Origin: Acidobacteriota bacterium
GTDB taxonomy: Bacteria; Acidobacteriota; Terriglobia; Acidiferrales; UBA7541
NCBI GenBank assembly: GCA_003225295.1
Contig: QHYZ01000095.1
Span: 1 to 36,027 of the forward strand
Length of the DNA stretch: 36,027 nt
Direction: 5' to 3'
Positions within the stretch are counted from its first letter, which is position 1; each line of letters begins with the position of its first letter. The notes under the pieces were generated by a model. It did no database searches and was not told the origin of the DNA. It saw only the letters and a list, made by a program, of their open reading frames with translations. Shown here piece after piece: positions 17,481 to 25,689 of this stretch. Position numbers and translations under genes: made by a program.

Positions 17481-17746
17481 ATCGTATCGGGCTTGGCCGT
17501 GGCCGCCACGTCCTCCAGCAGCATTCGAGGCAGCCGGTGACCGATCTCGGCCAGTGTCGCCTTTTCTCCTTCCGAAAGCAGTAACCGACCCTTGATCTGA
17601 CCTCTCAGGATCCGGTTCTCCGCCGCCAGATATTCGTTTTCGCAACAGGAGTTCTTGATCGACTGTTTCGGTGGCATAGGCAAGCAGCCGCGCCCAAAGC
17701 ATTCCAGAGCCTCCCTAAACTTGATCGTCGAACCCGCATTGTACAT
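17480..17746 (-). pseudogene. Integrase/transposase N-terminal fragment (helix-turn-helix part), fused to intron remnant
   Basis: The segment NEYLAAENRILRGQIKGRLL then LSEGEKATLAEIGHRLPRML and LEDVAATAKPDTI is the N-terminal helical region of a widespread rve-type transposase. In that family the next residues are normally similar to LAWYRKLIARKFDGS. Here the match stops after AKPDTI, where group II intron reverse-transcriptase sequence begins. The DDE catalytic core is therefore absent. The frame runs on to 17417, but those residues are shadow sequence of the reverse transcriptase. Upstream residues (before KNSCCENEYL) are not recognisable, so the start is uncertain. Confidence 0.72.
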
Positions 17747-17993
17747 GCTCTTGAGGTTTCAGAAACCAGCTGTGCGAGAACATTGTGAGACCGGAAACCA
17801 AGCCTTTTCAATGCGTTTGAGATTTTTGACCATACGGGACGCGGTCACGCTGGCGCGGTTGATTTATACTTCGAGACTATAGCGTTCTGGATTGTTATAG
17901 CTGACCACAAGGCAGGACATACATTAGCCAGTGGCAAGCACCACAAGCTTCGGGTTTTCGCGGATGGCGGAGTGCGCGGCAAGGAGCTAACGC

Positions 17994-18446
17994 ATGAAGA
18001 ATCTCTTTGAAGTGGCGACGGTGGAAGAGGTGAAGGAGCGGATGGCGCAACTGAGGCCGGATAGCGAGCGACTGTGGGGCAAGATGAATCCAGCGCAGAC
18101 GCTGGCGCATTGTTCCGCGGCAATGGAGATGGCGGTAGGGGAGAGAACTCCGCGGCGGATATTGATTGGGCGGCTGCTGGGCCGGTTCGCAAAGAACTCT
18201 ATGATCGTGAATGAGAAACCGATGCCCCGCAATGTGGGGACGGACAAGAGCTTGGTGGTGAGCGATGAACGGGACTTCGTGGTGGAGAGGCAACGGCTGC
18301 GCGAATTCGTTGACCGCTTTGCAGCAGGTGGGCCTGGGGCATGCACGAAACATCCGCACTTCTTTTTCGGGCCGCTGACTCCGGAGGAATGGGCGGCGTT
18401 GATGTATCAACATCTGGACCATCATCTGCGGCAGTTTCGGGTTTAG
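17994..18446 (+). CDS. DUF1569 domain protein
   Basis: An intact 150-residue protein begins at ATG 17994 after AAGGAG. The family pattern is complete: LRPDSERLWGKMNPAQTLAH then CSAAMEMAVGE at the front, EKPMPRNVGTDKSLVVSDER in the middle, and HPHFFFGPLTPEEWAALMYQ then HLDHHLRQF at the end. DUF1569 proteins resemble DinB-type four-helix bundles; the conserved His residues (AHCS, YQHLDHHL) may bind a metal. No biochemical role is established. There is no signal peptide, and it appears to be a single-gene unit. The antisense frames of similar length here have no family match. Confidence 0.9.
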   Translation: MKNLFEVATVEEVKERMAQLRPDSERLWGKMNPAQTLAHCSAAMEMAVGERTPRRILIGRLLGRFAKNSMIVNEKPMPRNVGTDKSLVVSDERDFVVERQRLREFVDRFAAGGPGACTKHPHFFFGPLTPEEWAALMYQHLDHHLRQFRV

Positions 18447-18627
18447 TGCATGTGCACTCTGTCTGAGGACGGAGCTCCTGTGTAGCCTTACCGGACAATG
18501 AGATTCAAGTTTCCGATACCGCGTTACTCAGGACTTGACCCCGACGCTTTAAGAATTTTCAGAGTTCTGCTGAACGACCTCCTCTCCGCGGCACTTGGGC
18601 GCACAGTAAAGTGAAAGGTTCTGACCT

Positions 18628-19551
18628 ATGCGAATGGCTCTCTTTCTCGTGGGATTGCTTGCTTGGCCCATTCAGCTTCGAGTGGAAATCCGTGATTCCG
18701 AAGTTTGGGTAGTCCGTGATGGACGTGAGTATCAGTTCACGCACGACGGCAAGTCTAAGTTGCAGGCGGAGCTGTCGCCCGTACAAAAACGAATTGCTTA
18801 CTATGAGCAATGTATAGAAGCGGAACACTGCACGCCTACAGTGATCGTCCTTGACCTCGAAGGCCATCGAATCACTTCCTTCCAGCCGAGGCATCAGGCC
18901 TTGCCCCCAGCAGAGCCTTGCTCCAGCATTCTTTCCATTGCGTGGGTCGGGGGCAACGTAGTTTCGGCCGTCTGCCATGGCAATCCTTCCATGAGCGAAT
19001 ACCTCGAGATTGATCTATCGACTGGCCAAACTGTCCGCGACCTTGTCGGATATAACTTCACGGTTTCACCCAACAGGAAAGAGGTCGCGCATGTGGGCTG
19101 GATTCCTCACTTTGCGCCACCTTTTGCCAAGAGCGAGTACCTGCAAATTGACCACACGACGATATATCCCCTTCCAAAAGGGATGAGCCCTGTCGAGCAA
19201 GAGGGGCTACCAGAGCCGCCGAAAGTCGTGCATCAAAAGGGCCTGCTCTATCAAGGCATCCACGAATTCATGCCTGCGATGTATTGGTCGCCTGATTCCC
19301 AGCGGATTGCGTTAGTTGATTGCGTCTATGACTGGAAGGCAAACAGCGCCGAATCGCAATCTGAAGGAGATGGGGAACAGTCGAACCGCCGATGCTCACT
19401 CGTGGTTGTTTCGAAAAATAACGAGGCTGTGCTGTTCTTGCTGAATGATTTCTCTGAAGAAGACCTTCGAAAGCTTTCCATGTCCTGGATCGATCCCCAC
19501 CAACTCTCGCTTGAGACTGGCGGCCTGACCAAGACCTTTACCGTACCGTAG
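18628..19551 (+). CDS. Hypothetical protein with possible PD40-like propeller segments
   Basis: A 307-residue protein starts at ATG 18628. The N-terminus (MRMALFLVGLLAWPIQL) is short and hydrophobic, like a signal peptide without a clear cleavage site. The body contains segments of beta-propeller flavour, such as MYWSPDSQRIALVDCVYDW and YNFTVSPNRKEVAHVGW, resembling WD40-like PD40 blades, as well as LEIDLSTGQTVRDLVG. No catalytic motif is recognisable. Codon use and length suggest a genuine gene. The neighbour at 19676 is convergent on the other strand. The function is unknown; the propeller interpretation is an inference from two or three motifs. Confidence 0.7.
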   Translation: MRMALFLVGLLAWPIQLRVEIRDSEVWVVRDGREYQFTHDGKSKLQAELSPVQKRIAYYEQCIEAEHCTPTVIVLDLEGHRITSFQPRHQALPPAEPCSSILSIAWVGGNVVSAVCHGNPSMSEYLEIDLSTGQTVRDLVGYNFTVSPNRKEVAHVGWIPHFAPPFAKSEYLQIDHTTIYPLPKGMSPVEQEGLPEPPKVVHQKGLLYQGIHEFMPAMYWSPDSQRIALVDCVYDWKANSAESQSEGDGEQSNRRCSLVVVSKNNEAVLFLLNDFSEEDLRKLSMSWIDPHQLSLETGGLTKTFTVP

Positions 19552-19675
19552 CGCGCCCATCGAGATGGATACATTGCCCGTTCCTCAACACAGTCGGGTC
19601 GCGAAACCGTCGTCCATGCGCTCGGCTAACTTTCGAGGCGGACATGTACGCGTACCGCGTTTCTCGGGGTGTGGC

Positions 19676-20497
19676 CTATTTCGATGGGCACAATTTCGAT
19701 TTCTTGGCATCAACGCAGAGCTCATCGCGTATCGTGGCTAGCTGCTGGCGGTCTTTTACTGTAAGTACCTGCGGCTGTCCATGCTGGATAGTGTAAATAG
19801 TCGTTGTATCTTCAAGAATTTTCGCTTGCTCGGTAATGGCTAGACACCGAACAGCCAAATCGCCGAAACCGTCGCCATTGAAATCAGCGAACTTAGAAAG
19901 GCAATCGTCCTTGGAGTCTTCCTCATTACCTACGGAATAGTCACTGCCAATCAGGATTTCAGTGCTCTTTTCGCTCCACATCCTTACTTTCCATTTAGCT
20001 TCAGTTGAATCAAGACGGAATGAACTGAGGAGGTAATCCGCCTCGCATTCGGTGCAACTAGGATGAGTGAAGACAATATCGGGTGCTCTTGAGGAATCGA
20101 ATCGAATGAGTTTCTTGAATTTCCACTCCATAAAGCCTTTGTTAAACGATGTCAATGATGCCTTTTCACCACTCTTGAGATCGTAATTGAAAGCGACGAA
20201 ATAGTTGCCATACGTAGAGGTTCGCGTCTCACGTTCTCCGATCAGCACAAGAGCAGATGTTTCGAATACCCCAACACGGCTGATCCACTTATACTCCTGC
20301 GCGACGACAGGTTTTACTTTCTCGGGATCATCGGGCTTCAACTCGTCTGCGAAGGCCGTCTTTACCCGTTCGAACAGAGTCGCGTCTTTGCTGGAGAGAA
20401 GCCAATGGAACGCTGTCGATGAAGGATGGGCGTTCTGACCGATGGAGGAATGAGACGCAGCTAATATGAGAATGGCGATCAACACAGTGCGGCCCAT
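19676..20497 (-). CDS. Hypothetical secreted protein with a DxNxDGxxD-type calcium-binding motif
   Basis: The protein has 273 residues. The N-terminus MGRTVLIAILILAASHSSIG is a good Sec signal peptide, with likely cleavage near SSIGQNA. Near residue 210 the segment KFADFNGDGFGDLAV matches the FG-GAP/dockerin-like calcium loop (DFNGDGFGD). A CxxC pair (THPSCTECEADY) and two later Cys residues suggest disulphides outside the cytoplasm. No known domain covers the rest. Location is probably periplasmic or extracellular. It is transcribed toward the preceding plus-strand gene, so the two are convergent. Confidence 0.75.
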   Translation of the reverse strand: MGRTVLIAILILAASHSSIGQNAHPSSTAFHWLLSSKDATLFERVKTAFADELKPDDPEKVKPVVAQEYKWISRVGVFETSALVLIGERETRTSTYGNYFVAFNYDLKSGEKASLTSFNKGFMEWKFKKLIRFDSSRAPDIVFTHPSCTECEADYLLSSFRLDSTEAKWKVRMWSEKSTEILIGSDYSVGNEEDSKDDCLSKFADFNGDGFGDLAVRCLAITEQAKILEDTTTIYTIQHGQPQVLTVKDRQQLATIRDELCVDAKKSKLCPSK

Positions 20498-20645
20498 AAT
20501 CCCTATGCTACTAGCAGTCTCAGACTCAAGCGCGCATAAACGCCGTGGCTACTACAACTGGTAAACGGACGGAGCCACATCCTGATAAGTCGTACTCGTA
20601 CAAGTGCCCGTTACTGGCCAGAAACAGCATTTTACGAAGTTTGGG

Positions 20646-20770
20646 GAGTTTGCGGTGGCGGATCCCCATCCTCGGCCACACACATTCGCGGATTCAACTT
20701 ACATTTCATCAATTGGATTTGCCGACCCCCTGTTGGCGGGCTCTACGTGTATTACGCATTTCTATGACAG
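20646..20770 (+). repeat. Dispersed repeat of about 120 bp, copy A
   Basis: This stretch matches 24833-24956 in the same orientation at roughly four bases in five by eye. Shared blocks include CTCGGCCAC, CACATTCGCGGA, TTACATTTCATCAAT, CCCCTGTTGGC and ATTTCTATGACAG. It lies between genes and codes for nothing recognisable. Confidence 0.7.
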
Positions 20771-20864
20771 GACGTGGTTCTGTGCGGATACAGAATCGAG
20801 TTCAGTTCACGTAAGCAATTGGAACGATAGAAGAAAGTGAAAAAAAAGTTATAGTCTCGCCATC

Positions 20865-20896
20865 CCGGACCATCTGTCAAAAAAGCAGATGGCCGG
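20865..20896. repeat. Conserved-loop hairpin, copy 1
   Basis: CCATCTG (20870-20876) and CAGATGG (20886-20892) pair around the loop TCAAAAAAG. CCGG arms outside, separated by one unpaired A, extend the stem. The same loop and inner stem recur at 29749-29779 with a different but still paired outer stem. Both copies lie just beyond the CCA end of a tRNA-Arg-like fragment. It could be a terminator for the ancestral tRNA (minus strand) or part of a mobile unit. Confidence 0.55.
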
Positions 20897-20947
20897 GGTG
20901 AACGTCGTTTTATCCAACTCATACTGTTTCAATGAGTTCCAAAAGAG

Positions 20948-21011
20948 TGGCGCGCCCGGCGAGACTCGAACTCGCGACCCCCTGCTTAGAAGTCAGTTGA
21001 CCACTTTAACC
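20948..21011 (-). repeat. tRNA-Arg(TCT)-like 3' fragment, copy 1
   Basis: On the minus strand this reads from GGTTAAAGTGGTC through an anticodon loop CTTCTAA (anticodon TCT), GCAG, GGGGTC, a perfect T-arm GCGAG-TTCGAGT-CTCGC, the acceptor strand CGGGCGC, discriminator G and CCA. The expected 5' acceptor strand GCGCCCG and D-stem 5' strand are missing, and the anticodon stem is only partly paired. It is therefore a 5'-truncated tRNA or attachment-site-like piece, not a working tRNA. Copies 2 and 3 are at 29811 and 34934. Confidence 0.65.
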
Positions 21012-21087
21012 AGAACTTGCCGGAGCGAGCGTAAAGCGGGGGAAAATCAGCAACTTGTGATTAACGGTGACAAACCACTTACTCCTT

Positions 21088-21153
21088 TTTCATCACCTTT
21101 AACCAGCAGTTTTGGCGCCATTCGTCACAATTAGTATTACATTTTTATGACAG
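21088..21153 (+). repeat. Possible third, diverged copy of the dispersed repeat (3' half)
   Basis: It starts with TTTCATCA and ends with ATTACATTTTTATGACAG at nearly the same spacing as in copies A and B, with TTTTGGCG against CTGTTGGCG in between. The middle is poorly conserved, so the match is tentative. Confidence 0.35.
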
Positions 21154-21321
21154 AGAAAATCGTGGTAGCAATCAAGATATCGTACACGGGATCTATTTTG
21201 GCTTACTTGTCGAGCGGCTGACCGACCTCACGGTCCAAACGGCGTTCTGGGAGATTGGAGCGCGAGCAACATTCAGCACCGCCCCGCGGTCTTGTAAGTT
21301 TTTGTAAAACCTATGAGCGTT

Positions 21322-21367
21322 ACTTGACACGGTAGAGGTCCAGGGTTCGAGTCCCACGTGCTCGCAC
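21322..21367 (+). repeat. tRNA-Val(GAC)-like 3' fragment
   Basis: The sequence has an anticodon-loop-like TTGACAC followed by GGTAG, AGGTC, a T-loop GGG-TTCGAGT-CCC and GTGCTCGCACC. The 5' half of a tRNA is missing, the anticodon stem is not paired and the T-stem keeps only three pairs. Like the Arg-type fragments, it preserves the part from anticodon loop to 3' end, the part typically kept at integrase attachment sites. It is degenerate and should not be called a functional tRNA. Confidence 0.35.
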
Positions 21368-21594
21368 CGTGCATCCTCGAACGGGACTTGAACACACCGT
21401 GCTCGGGCATGCGCTTTGCCCCTTCGCGCTTCCGATACAACACTAAGACTTCTGGCTCCCATCTCCAAATTGAAATCAACAGTAGCGCATCAACCACGCG
21501 CGAGCAGAATGGGCTCCAATTTGCCGCAAGCATACTCTGGGACGTCGTGAGCACGAAAACGCCTCGCCGGTTTAGTCTGTTGCGACCGGGGGCG

Positions 21595-22275
21595 CTACGG
21601 CTGCCCCAGGGGAGCTGAGGGCGGCTGTGCAACTTCATCTTTCAGGAATGTCTCGCCCTTCGTCAGCCAGGCGGTTCCGAAAGCGAGCAGCGAGGTCGAT
21701 TCGAAGCAAAATACCGGTCCGAGGCCCAGGATCGAGTACTTCAGTCCGAAAATCTTGGTCGCCGCAATGGCCAGGATTGACGCCAGGATCACCCATCCGC
21801 ACACGGTATAGACCCTGTTCCTCTGCAATTTCCTGCTGGTCACGGTCCGGTTCGTGGCGGTCATCTTGAATAATATCAGGCAGAAGTACGCTAGCGTCAG
21901 AAACAGCAGTGCGGCAAACGCATAATGCGCCCACCCGACTTCCCTTTGAAACGCCGAGGGGCTCACGGGCGTCGTTGGAAAAAATGCCACGCCGAGCGCG
22001 CAGAGCGCAGAAAACATCCCGGCAAGTTCGTCTTTCCAGTCGAATCCGCGGCAGCAGAGCAGGAACATAGCGATCGCGCAGAGACTGCCTACAAAGAGAT
22101 TGCGCATCCCGGTGTAATAGTAATCGCTGATCGAGCTTTGCAGCGCGTGATCCCGCAAAAGCCACCACGGGATCGCTAGCGCGAACGGGAGCAGCACCGC
22201 GATTCCCCCCACTGCCTTTCTCAGCATCAAATACGTCAGGGTGGTCGCCTCTTTTGCGTTGGGTGCGATAAGCAT
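21595..22275 (-). CDS. Polytopic membrane protein (DUF998-like)
   Basis: ATG 22275 is chosen because GGAGG lies 6 bp upstream; an in-frame ATG at 22311 lacks one. The 226-residue protein has about six hydrophobic segments: AVGGIAVLLPFALAIPWWLL, FVGSLCAIAMFLLCC, MFSALCALGVAFFPTTP, YAFAALLFLTLAYFCLILF, VCGWVILASILAIAATKIF, and a final one near FCFESTSLLAFGTAW. The signature SISDYYYTGMRNLFVG between the first two helices and FFPTTP after the third resemble DUF998-type bacterial membrane proteins. The role is unknown. The C-terminal tail is Pro-rich and probably cytosolic. It has no obvious operon partner. Confidence 0.78.
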   Translation of the reverse strand: MLIAPNAKEATTLTYLMLRKAVGGIAVLLPFALAIPWWLLRDHALQSSISDYYYTGMRNLFVGSLCAIAMFLLCCRGFDWKDELAGMFSALCALGVAFFPTTPVSPSAFQREVGWAHYAFAALLFLTLAYFCLILFKMTATNRTVTSRKLQRNRVYTVCGWVILASILAIAATKIFGLKYSILGLGPVFCFESTSLLAFGTAWLTKGETFLKDEVAQPPSAPLGQP

Positions 22276-22694
22276 GGAAACCTCCGTCCACGCGGCGGCA
22301 AGATGCCGCAACGGGTAACTACCTGTAGCCTAATCGGAGCACAGGGAAAGGCAACATCCAATCTCCGATAGGACACCCTCGTCCTCAGCGGCACTTAAGC
22401 GACGACTTCCGCCATGCGCTCGCGCCCTGCGTCAGGCGGTTGTTGTGTCAGATAACGAAAAGCGGCTGCGGACAATTTCTCGATAAATATAGATGAAGCA
22501 GCCGACTATGTCCGCGGGTGCGGCCACTTCCCTGAAGGCGACTTCTGGCGGTTCAGGGGGCACCTGTCCGATTAGTGCTTCCTGTTCTCAAGTTTCAACT
22601 AAACGCAGGGCATCGCGGTTTCCATAGTATCTGGCTAAATGTCAAAGACTCAGGAATCGAAATGTTGTAAACTTCCTTTGTTTGGACGGCCAAA
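22276..22694. other. Intergenic region between divergent genes
   Basis: This 419-bp gap separates the divergently transcribed membrane protein and the 22695 gene, so both promoters should lie here. I could not fix a convincing -35/-10 pair for either. No repeat, RNA gene or coding frame is supported. Confidence 0.5.
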
Positions 22695-23579
22695 ATGGGA
22701 ACCTTGGTCACGCTCTGCTCCAGCACCTTCTCTGTACTGATCCTTGCTACATCAGTTGGACTTCCGAAGTTCATTGTCCCGAATCTCCCTGATCTCGCGA
22801 TCAAAACCCGCCGCACATCCGGCGACTGGTTGTCGCAACTGGATACGCTTTACCTGAAAGGTGCGCGGCAACGGACTGAGACCGTGGTCGAGAAGCCGGC
22901 GGGGGCGGATGCGATTAATTGGGCGGTCATTCGGCAGTGCGATGAAAAGCGGGTTTTCAACATTAATGAACGAGACAAAATCTATGCCTCTTCCGAAATC
23001 GAGGATTGGTCCGAGCGGTTAAAGAAAGCACGTCCAGTCACCCTGAGGCGGACGCCTGGAGCGGAAGTGATGATGACAATCGACTCCATTGATACGGGTG
23101 AGCGCCGCCAGTTTGAGCATTACACCGCGCGCCACGTCAGAGTCAAAATCCAAGTCGAACCTAGTCCTGGTGCTTCAACGCCTGCGAGCGTAGAAGAGAC
23201 AGACGGCTGGTACATCGACCTCCCAGGATTCGGATGTCAAGAGCAGGCATCAAGTGGCTTCGCTAGGCTCTTTGCCTTTAGCGGCAACCGCCAAGATCGA
23301 TTGCAAATCAAGTGGCTCGGTAAGGCACCCCGAGGATATCCGATCGAAGAAACCTCGTTTATAACCGAGCCGGGAAACAAGACGATTAGCAAGGTAGAAC
23401 TACTGAAAATCTCCGAAGCACCTCTCCATGCCTCGATCTTCGAGCTGCCTGTGGGATACAGACAGGCGTTGCAGACGGGGAATGGCGGTGCCGATCTAAC
23501 AAAGCCGGACACCATCTCTAACCGCGCGCAGTACTACTGGACGAAGCTTACTTTCTGGGTGCGCGGTTTATTTCGCTGA
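22695..23579 (+). CDS. Hypothetical exported protein, DUF4412-like
   Basis: This is a 294-residue protein from ATG 22695; only a weak GGACGG precedes it. The first 25 residues (LVTLCSSTFSVLILATSVGL) are hydrophobic and suggest export or a membrane anchor. The body begins IKTRRTSGDWLSQLDTLYLK and continues with KPAGADAINWAVIRQCDEKR and VFNINERDKIYAS, a pattern of acidobacterial proteins in which an outer beta-rich domain follows a signal, reminiscent of DUF4412/LolA-like lipoproteins. A DGWYIDLPGFG segment and a late FELPVGYRQ are notable. There are no catalytic motifs. The family placement is tentative. Confidence 0.68.
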   Translation: MGTLVTLCSSTFSVLILATSVGLPKFIVPNLPDLAIKTRRTSGDWLSQLDTLYLKGARQRTETVVEKPAGADAINWAVIRQCDEKRVFNINERDKIYASSEIEDWSERLKKARPVTLRRTPGAEVMMTIDSIDTGERRQFEHYTARHVRVKIQVEPSPGASTPASVEETDGWYIDLPGFGCQEQASSGFARLFAFSGNRQDRLQIKWLGKAPRGYPIEETSFITEPGNKTISKVELLKISEAPLHASIFELPVGYRQALQTGNGGADLTKPDTISNRAQYYWTKLTFWVRGLFR

Positions 23580-23877
23580 CCGGAACCAATCCTAACTCCC
23601 GGTGGCGTAACCGGACACTGACCAGAAACGGCGTTCGCGGAGATGAGAACGTAAGCGATTCTATACGTAACCTCGCTTCCTCGAACGGGACCGCGTAGTA
23701 GAATTCATATTTACACGTCGTGCGTTGGTTAGGGGTTTCAGACCGCCGACCGACGAAACCTTAGAGATTGCTTTGGCAAGCTCCAAGGAATTTGAGCGCT
23801 ATCGTTGATAGCTTAAGATGTTGGCTGCCAAGCGCGAATGTGTTGATTCAACTGGGGACGACTATTGGAGCAATTGA

Positions 23878-24465
23878 ATGCCAAGATCCAATTTCGTTGC
23901 TATTCTTTTCTTCTTTGTGGCTGCAAGCACAACGCTACTTTGTGCGCAAAACCCATCCAAGCAGCAGTCTTCTCCACCGGGCGTAACGGTGTCCCAAACA
24001 CCCGCCGCGAAGCCTTCTGACGTTGCCTCGCCCGTGGCGATTCTGGCAGCAGTCTACGACGTGATCTCGGGCCCAGCCACGCAAAAACGTGATTGGGATC
24101 GATTCAATTCACTTTTTTATCCCGATGCGCGGCTAATACGCACAGCTCCCCAGAAGGAAGGCGGCTTCAGCGCAACTACATTTACTCCACAGGGCTATGT
24201 CGATCGCGCCACCTTGTATTTCGAGAAGAACGGCTTTTTTGAACGAGAAATTGCGCGGCACACTGAACGCTGGGGGAACATCCTACAAGCTTTCAGCACC
24301 TACGAGTCGCGCCACGACGCGAAAGATGCGCTTCCCTTTGCCCGTGGTATCAACAGCTTTCAACTCTTCTTCGACGGGAATCGCTGGTGGATCCTCACGA
24401 TATTCTGGCAGGAAGAAACCGCCCATAACCCTCTGCCTACTGAATTCCTTCCCGCTTCGCGCTAG
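23878..24465 (+). CDS. Secreted SnoaL/NTF2-like protein
   Basis: The protein has 195 residues. MPRSNFVAILFFFVAASTTL then LCAQNPS is a classic signal peptide, cleaved probably after LCA. A Pro/Ser/Thr-rich linker follows to about residue 50. The rest looks like an NTF2-type domain: ILAAVYDVISGPATQKRDWD, RFNSLFYPDARLI, then FTPQGYVDRATLYFEKNGFF and ERWGNILQAFSTYESRHD, ending in NSFQLFFDGNRWWILTIFWQ. Such exported NTF2-like proteins are common in Acidobacteriota; ligands are unknown. It appears to be a single gene, and the ATG is supported by the signal peptide rather than by a strong ribosome binding site. Confidence 0.8.
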   Translation: MPRSNFVAILFFFVAASTTLLCAQNPSKQQSSPPGVTVSQTPAAKPSDVASPVAILAAVYDVISGPATQKRDWDRFNSLFYPDARLIRTAPQKEGGFSATTFTPQGYVDRATLYFEKNGFFEREIARHTERWGNILQAFSTYESRHDAKDALPFARGINSFQLFFDGNRWWILTIFWQEETAHNPLPTEFLPASR

Positions 24466-25194
24466 CCTTGCCCGCGTTCAATATGGATGTCGGGAAAACC
24501 AGGCCTTTGGTTGTGCCTCAACTGAAGTTCGTGTCCGTCTGCACCATTTTCGCGATCGGGACTTTTGGCCCGGAATAGCTGCCGAGTAACGGCGTCATCC
24601 GGGCACGCTGGGGGGCGGCGCTACGGTCCCTGGCTGTCACCGCTCACCTCTGGCTGATGTTCCGTCTGCATGGTTGACCACCGTCACGGTCACGTGAGAA
24701 GGATACTGCTTCTTGTATCCCCACTCGTCTCGTTGCCCAACGTATGGATTTTGGCAACAGTTCGCGTTAACTGACGTTCGCAGCGTCAGATAATCCGACA
24801 CGGCGCGGCACGGGCAAAGAACGGCAATGTAGGAAGTTTGCGTCGGCGGATCGCCACACACTCGGCCACGCACATTCGCGGAGGCCAATTACATTTCATC
24901 AATAGGACTGACCGAACCCCTGTTGGCCCGCCCTACGTGGACATTTCTATGACAGACCTCCTGCACCATCGGAACGATCGGGCTCAGGCATGGCGCGGGC
25001 TGGGAACCTTGCGGGAATAGCAGAGGAGGCGAGGAACCGCCCTTTATGTCTCATGCGGATTCTGGGTGGCCCACCCTAAAACGGACGGGAAGGATTTGGA
25101 TGCTCCGCCCCCGTGGGAGACGACCTCGCGTATTGCGGGCGAGAACAGCGGCCATGGAAACGGCCTTTGCGCAAACGACTCTTTTTCAAACCGG
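24466..25194. other. Intergenic region containing dispersed repeat copy B
   Basis: About 730 bp without a supported gene. The repeat copy at 24833-24956 is the only recognisable element. Open frames of 60-130 codons are present but none resembles a protein family, and they cross the repeat or lie out of frame with the upstream gene. Confidence 0.5.
24833..24956 (+). repeat. Dispersed repeat of about 120 bp, copy B
   Basis: This is the partner of the stretch at 20646-20770, in the same orientation. It differs by scattered substitutions and a deletion of a few bases before ATTTCTATGACAG. The copies are about 4.2 kb apart and flank three genes (21595-24465). Confidence 0.7.
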
Positions 25195-25470
25195 CTAAGC
25201 CAATGCCAGCCGCCTGAGCTTAATGCGGTCCGTGCGGGCCAGATCGTACTGCGCCTGCTGCGTAAGCCAGCCTTCGGCGCTGCCTCCGAAAACCTTCGAT
25301 AATCGCACGGCCATTTCAGGAGAAATCCCGCGCTTCCCGTTCACCAGTTCCGACAGTGTGGTGCGCGTGACTCCAAGGGCGGCAGCGGCATCCGTGATCG
25401 TCAGGCCCAAAGGCTCAATACACTGTCGCAGCACAAAGCCGCCGGGGTGCGGTGGATTCTTCATCGGCAT
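25195..25470 (-). CDS. higA: HigA-family antitoxin (XRE-type helix-turn-helix)
   Basis: ATG 25470 has GGGAG 7 bp upstream; a TTG two codons earlier is less likely. The 91-residue protein opens with [20 protein letters not shown], the hallmark of HigA antitoxins, then a helix-turn-helix: [40 protein letters not shown]. It ends with [18 protein letters not shown]. HigA binds HigB and represses the operon. The cognate toxin frame lies directly upstream, 12 bp away, but has lost its N-terminus, so this antitoxin has no full partner here. The order toxin then antitoxin is the normal one for higBA. Confidence 0.92.
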   Translation of the reverse strand: MPMKNPPHPGGFVLRQCIEPLGLTITDAAAALGVTRTTLSELVNGKRGISPEMAVRLSKVFGGSAEGWLTQQAQYDLARTDRIKLRRLALA

Positions 25471-25482
25471 GTTCAATCTCCC

Positions 25483-25689
25483 TCAGTGGTAATCGACATA
25501 ATCAACGTCCGATGCCTCTCGGTCGGCAAAGTGGAAGATCACTCGCCAGTTCGCCCGAACGGTCACCGCCCAAAAGCCTTTCAACTCCCCTTTGAGCGGA
25601 TGTAACCGAAAACCCGGCAAATCCATATCGGCAACCGTGGCGGCAGCATCTAGACGCGCACAGCCTCGCGCAACGAGATTCAGCGTCGC
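25483..25689 (-). pseudogene. higB: HigB toxin, N-terminus missing
   Basis: On the minus strand the frame reads LNLVARGCARLDAAATVADM, DLPGFRLHPLKGELKGFWAV, TVRANWRVIFHFADREASDV and DYVDYH with a TGA at 25483-25485. This is the C-terminal two-thirds of HigB/RelE-type ribosome-dependent mRNA interferases, with the family's LHPLKG, WAVTVRANWR and DVDYVDYH motifs. About 25-35 N-terminal residues are missing. The homology begins immediately after the natural TAA stop of the TonB-dependent receptor upstream and in the same frame, so the break coincides with the receptor's 3' end. No alternative start restores a full toxin. Confidence 0.82.

Larger units (their letters stand above)
20498..21594. other. 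Long intergenic region made of repeats and tRNA-derived pieces
   Basis: No protein gene is supported over about 1.1 kb. Short open frames here translate repeats or tRNA fragments; one on the plus strand reads GAPGETRTRDPLLR, a well-known spurious translation of a tRNA 3' end. Within it lie one copy of a dispersed repeat (20646-20770), a conserved-loop hairpin (20865-20896), a tRNA-Arg-like 3' fragment (20948-21011), a weaker third repeat copy (21088-21153) and a tRNA-Val-like 3' fragment (21322-21367). Confidence 0.6.

Noticed and set aside
17859-17883. Promoter TTGATT / TATAGC upstream of the DUF1569 gene
   Set aside because: The two boxes are only 13 bp apart, too close for a normal sigma-70 promoter.
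20948-21011. Functional tRNA-Arg gene
   Set aside because: The T-arm and CCA are fine, but there is no 5' acceptor strand that pairs with CGGGCGC, and the anticodon stem is incomplete.
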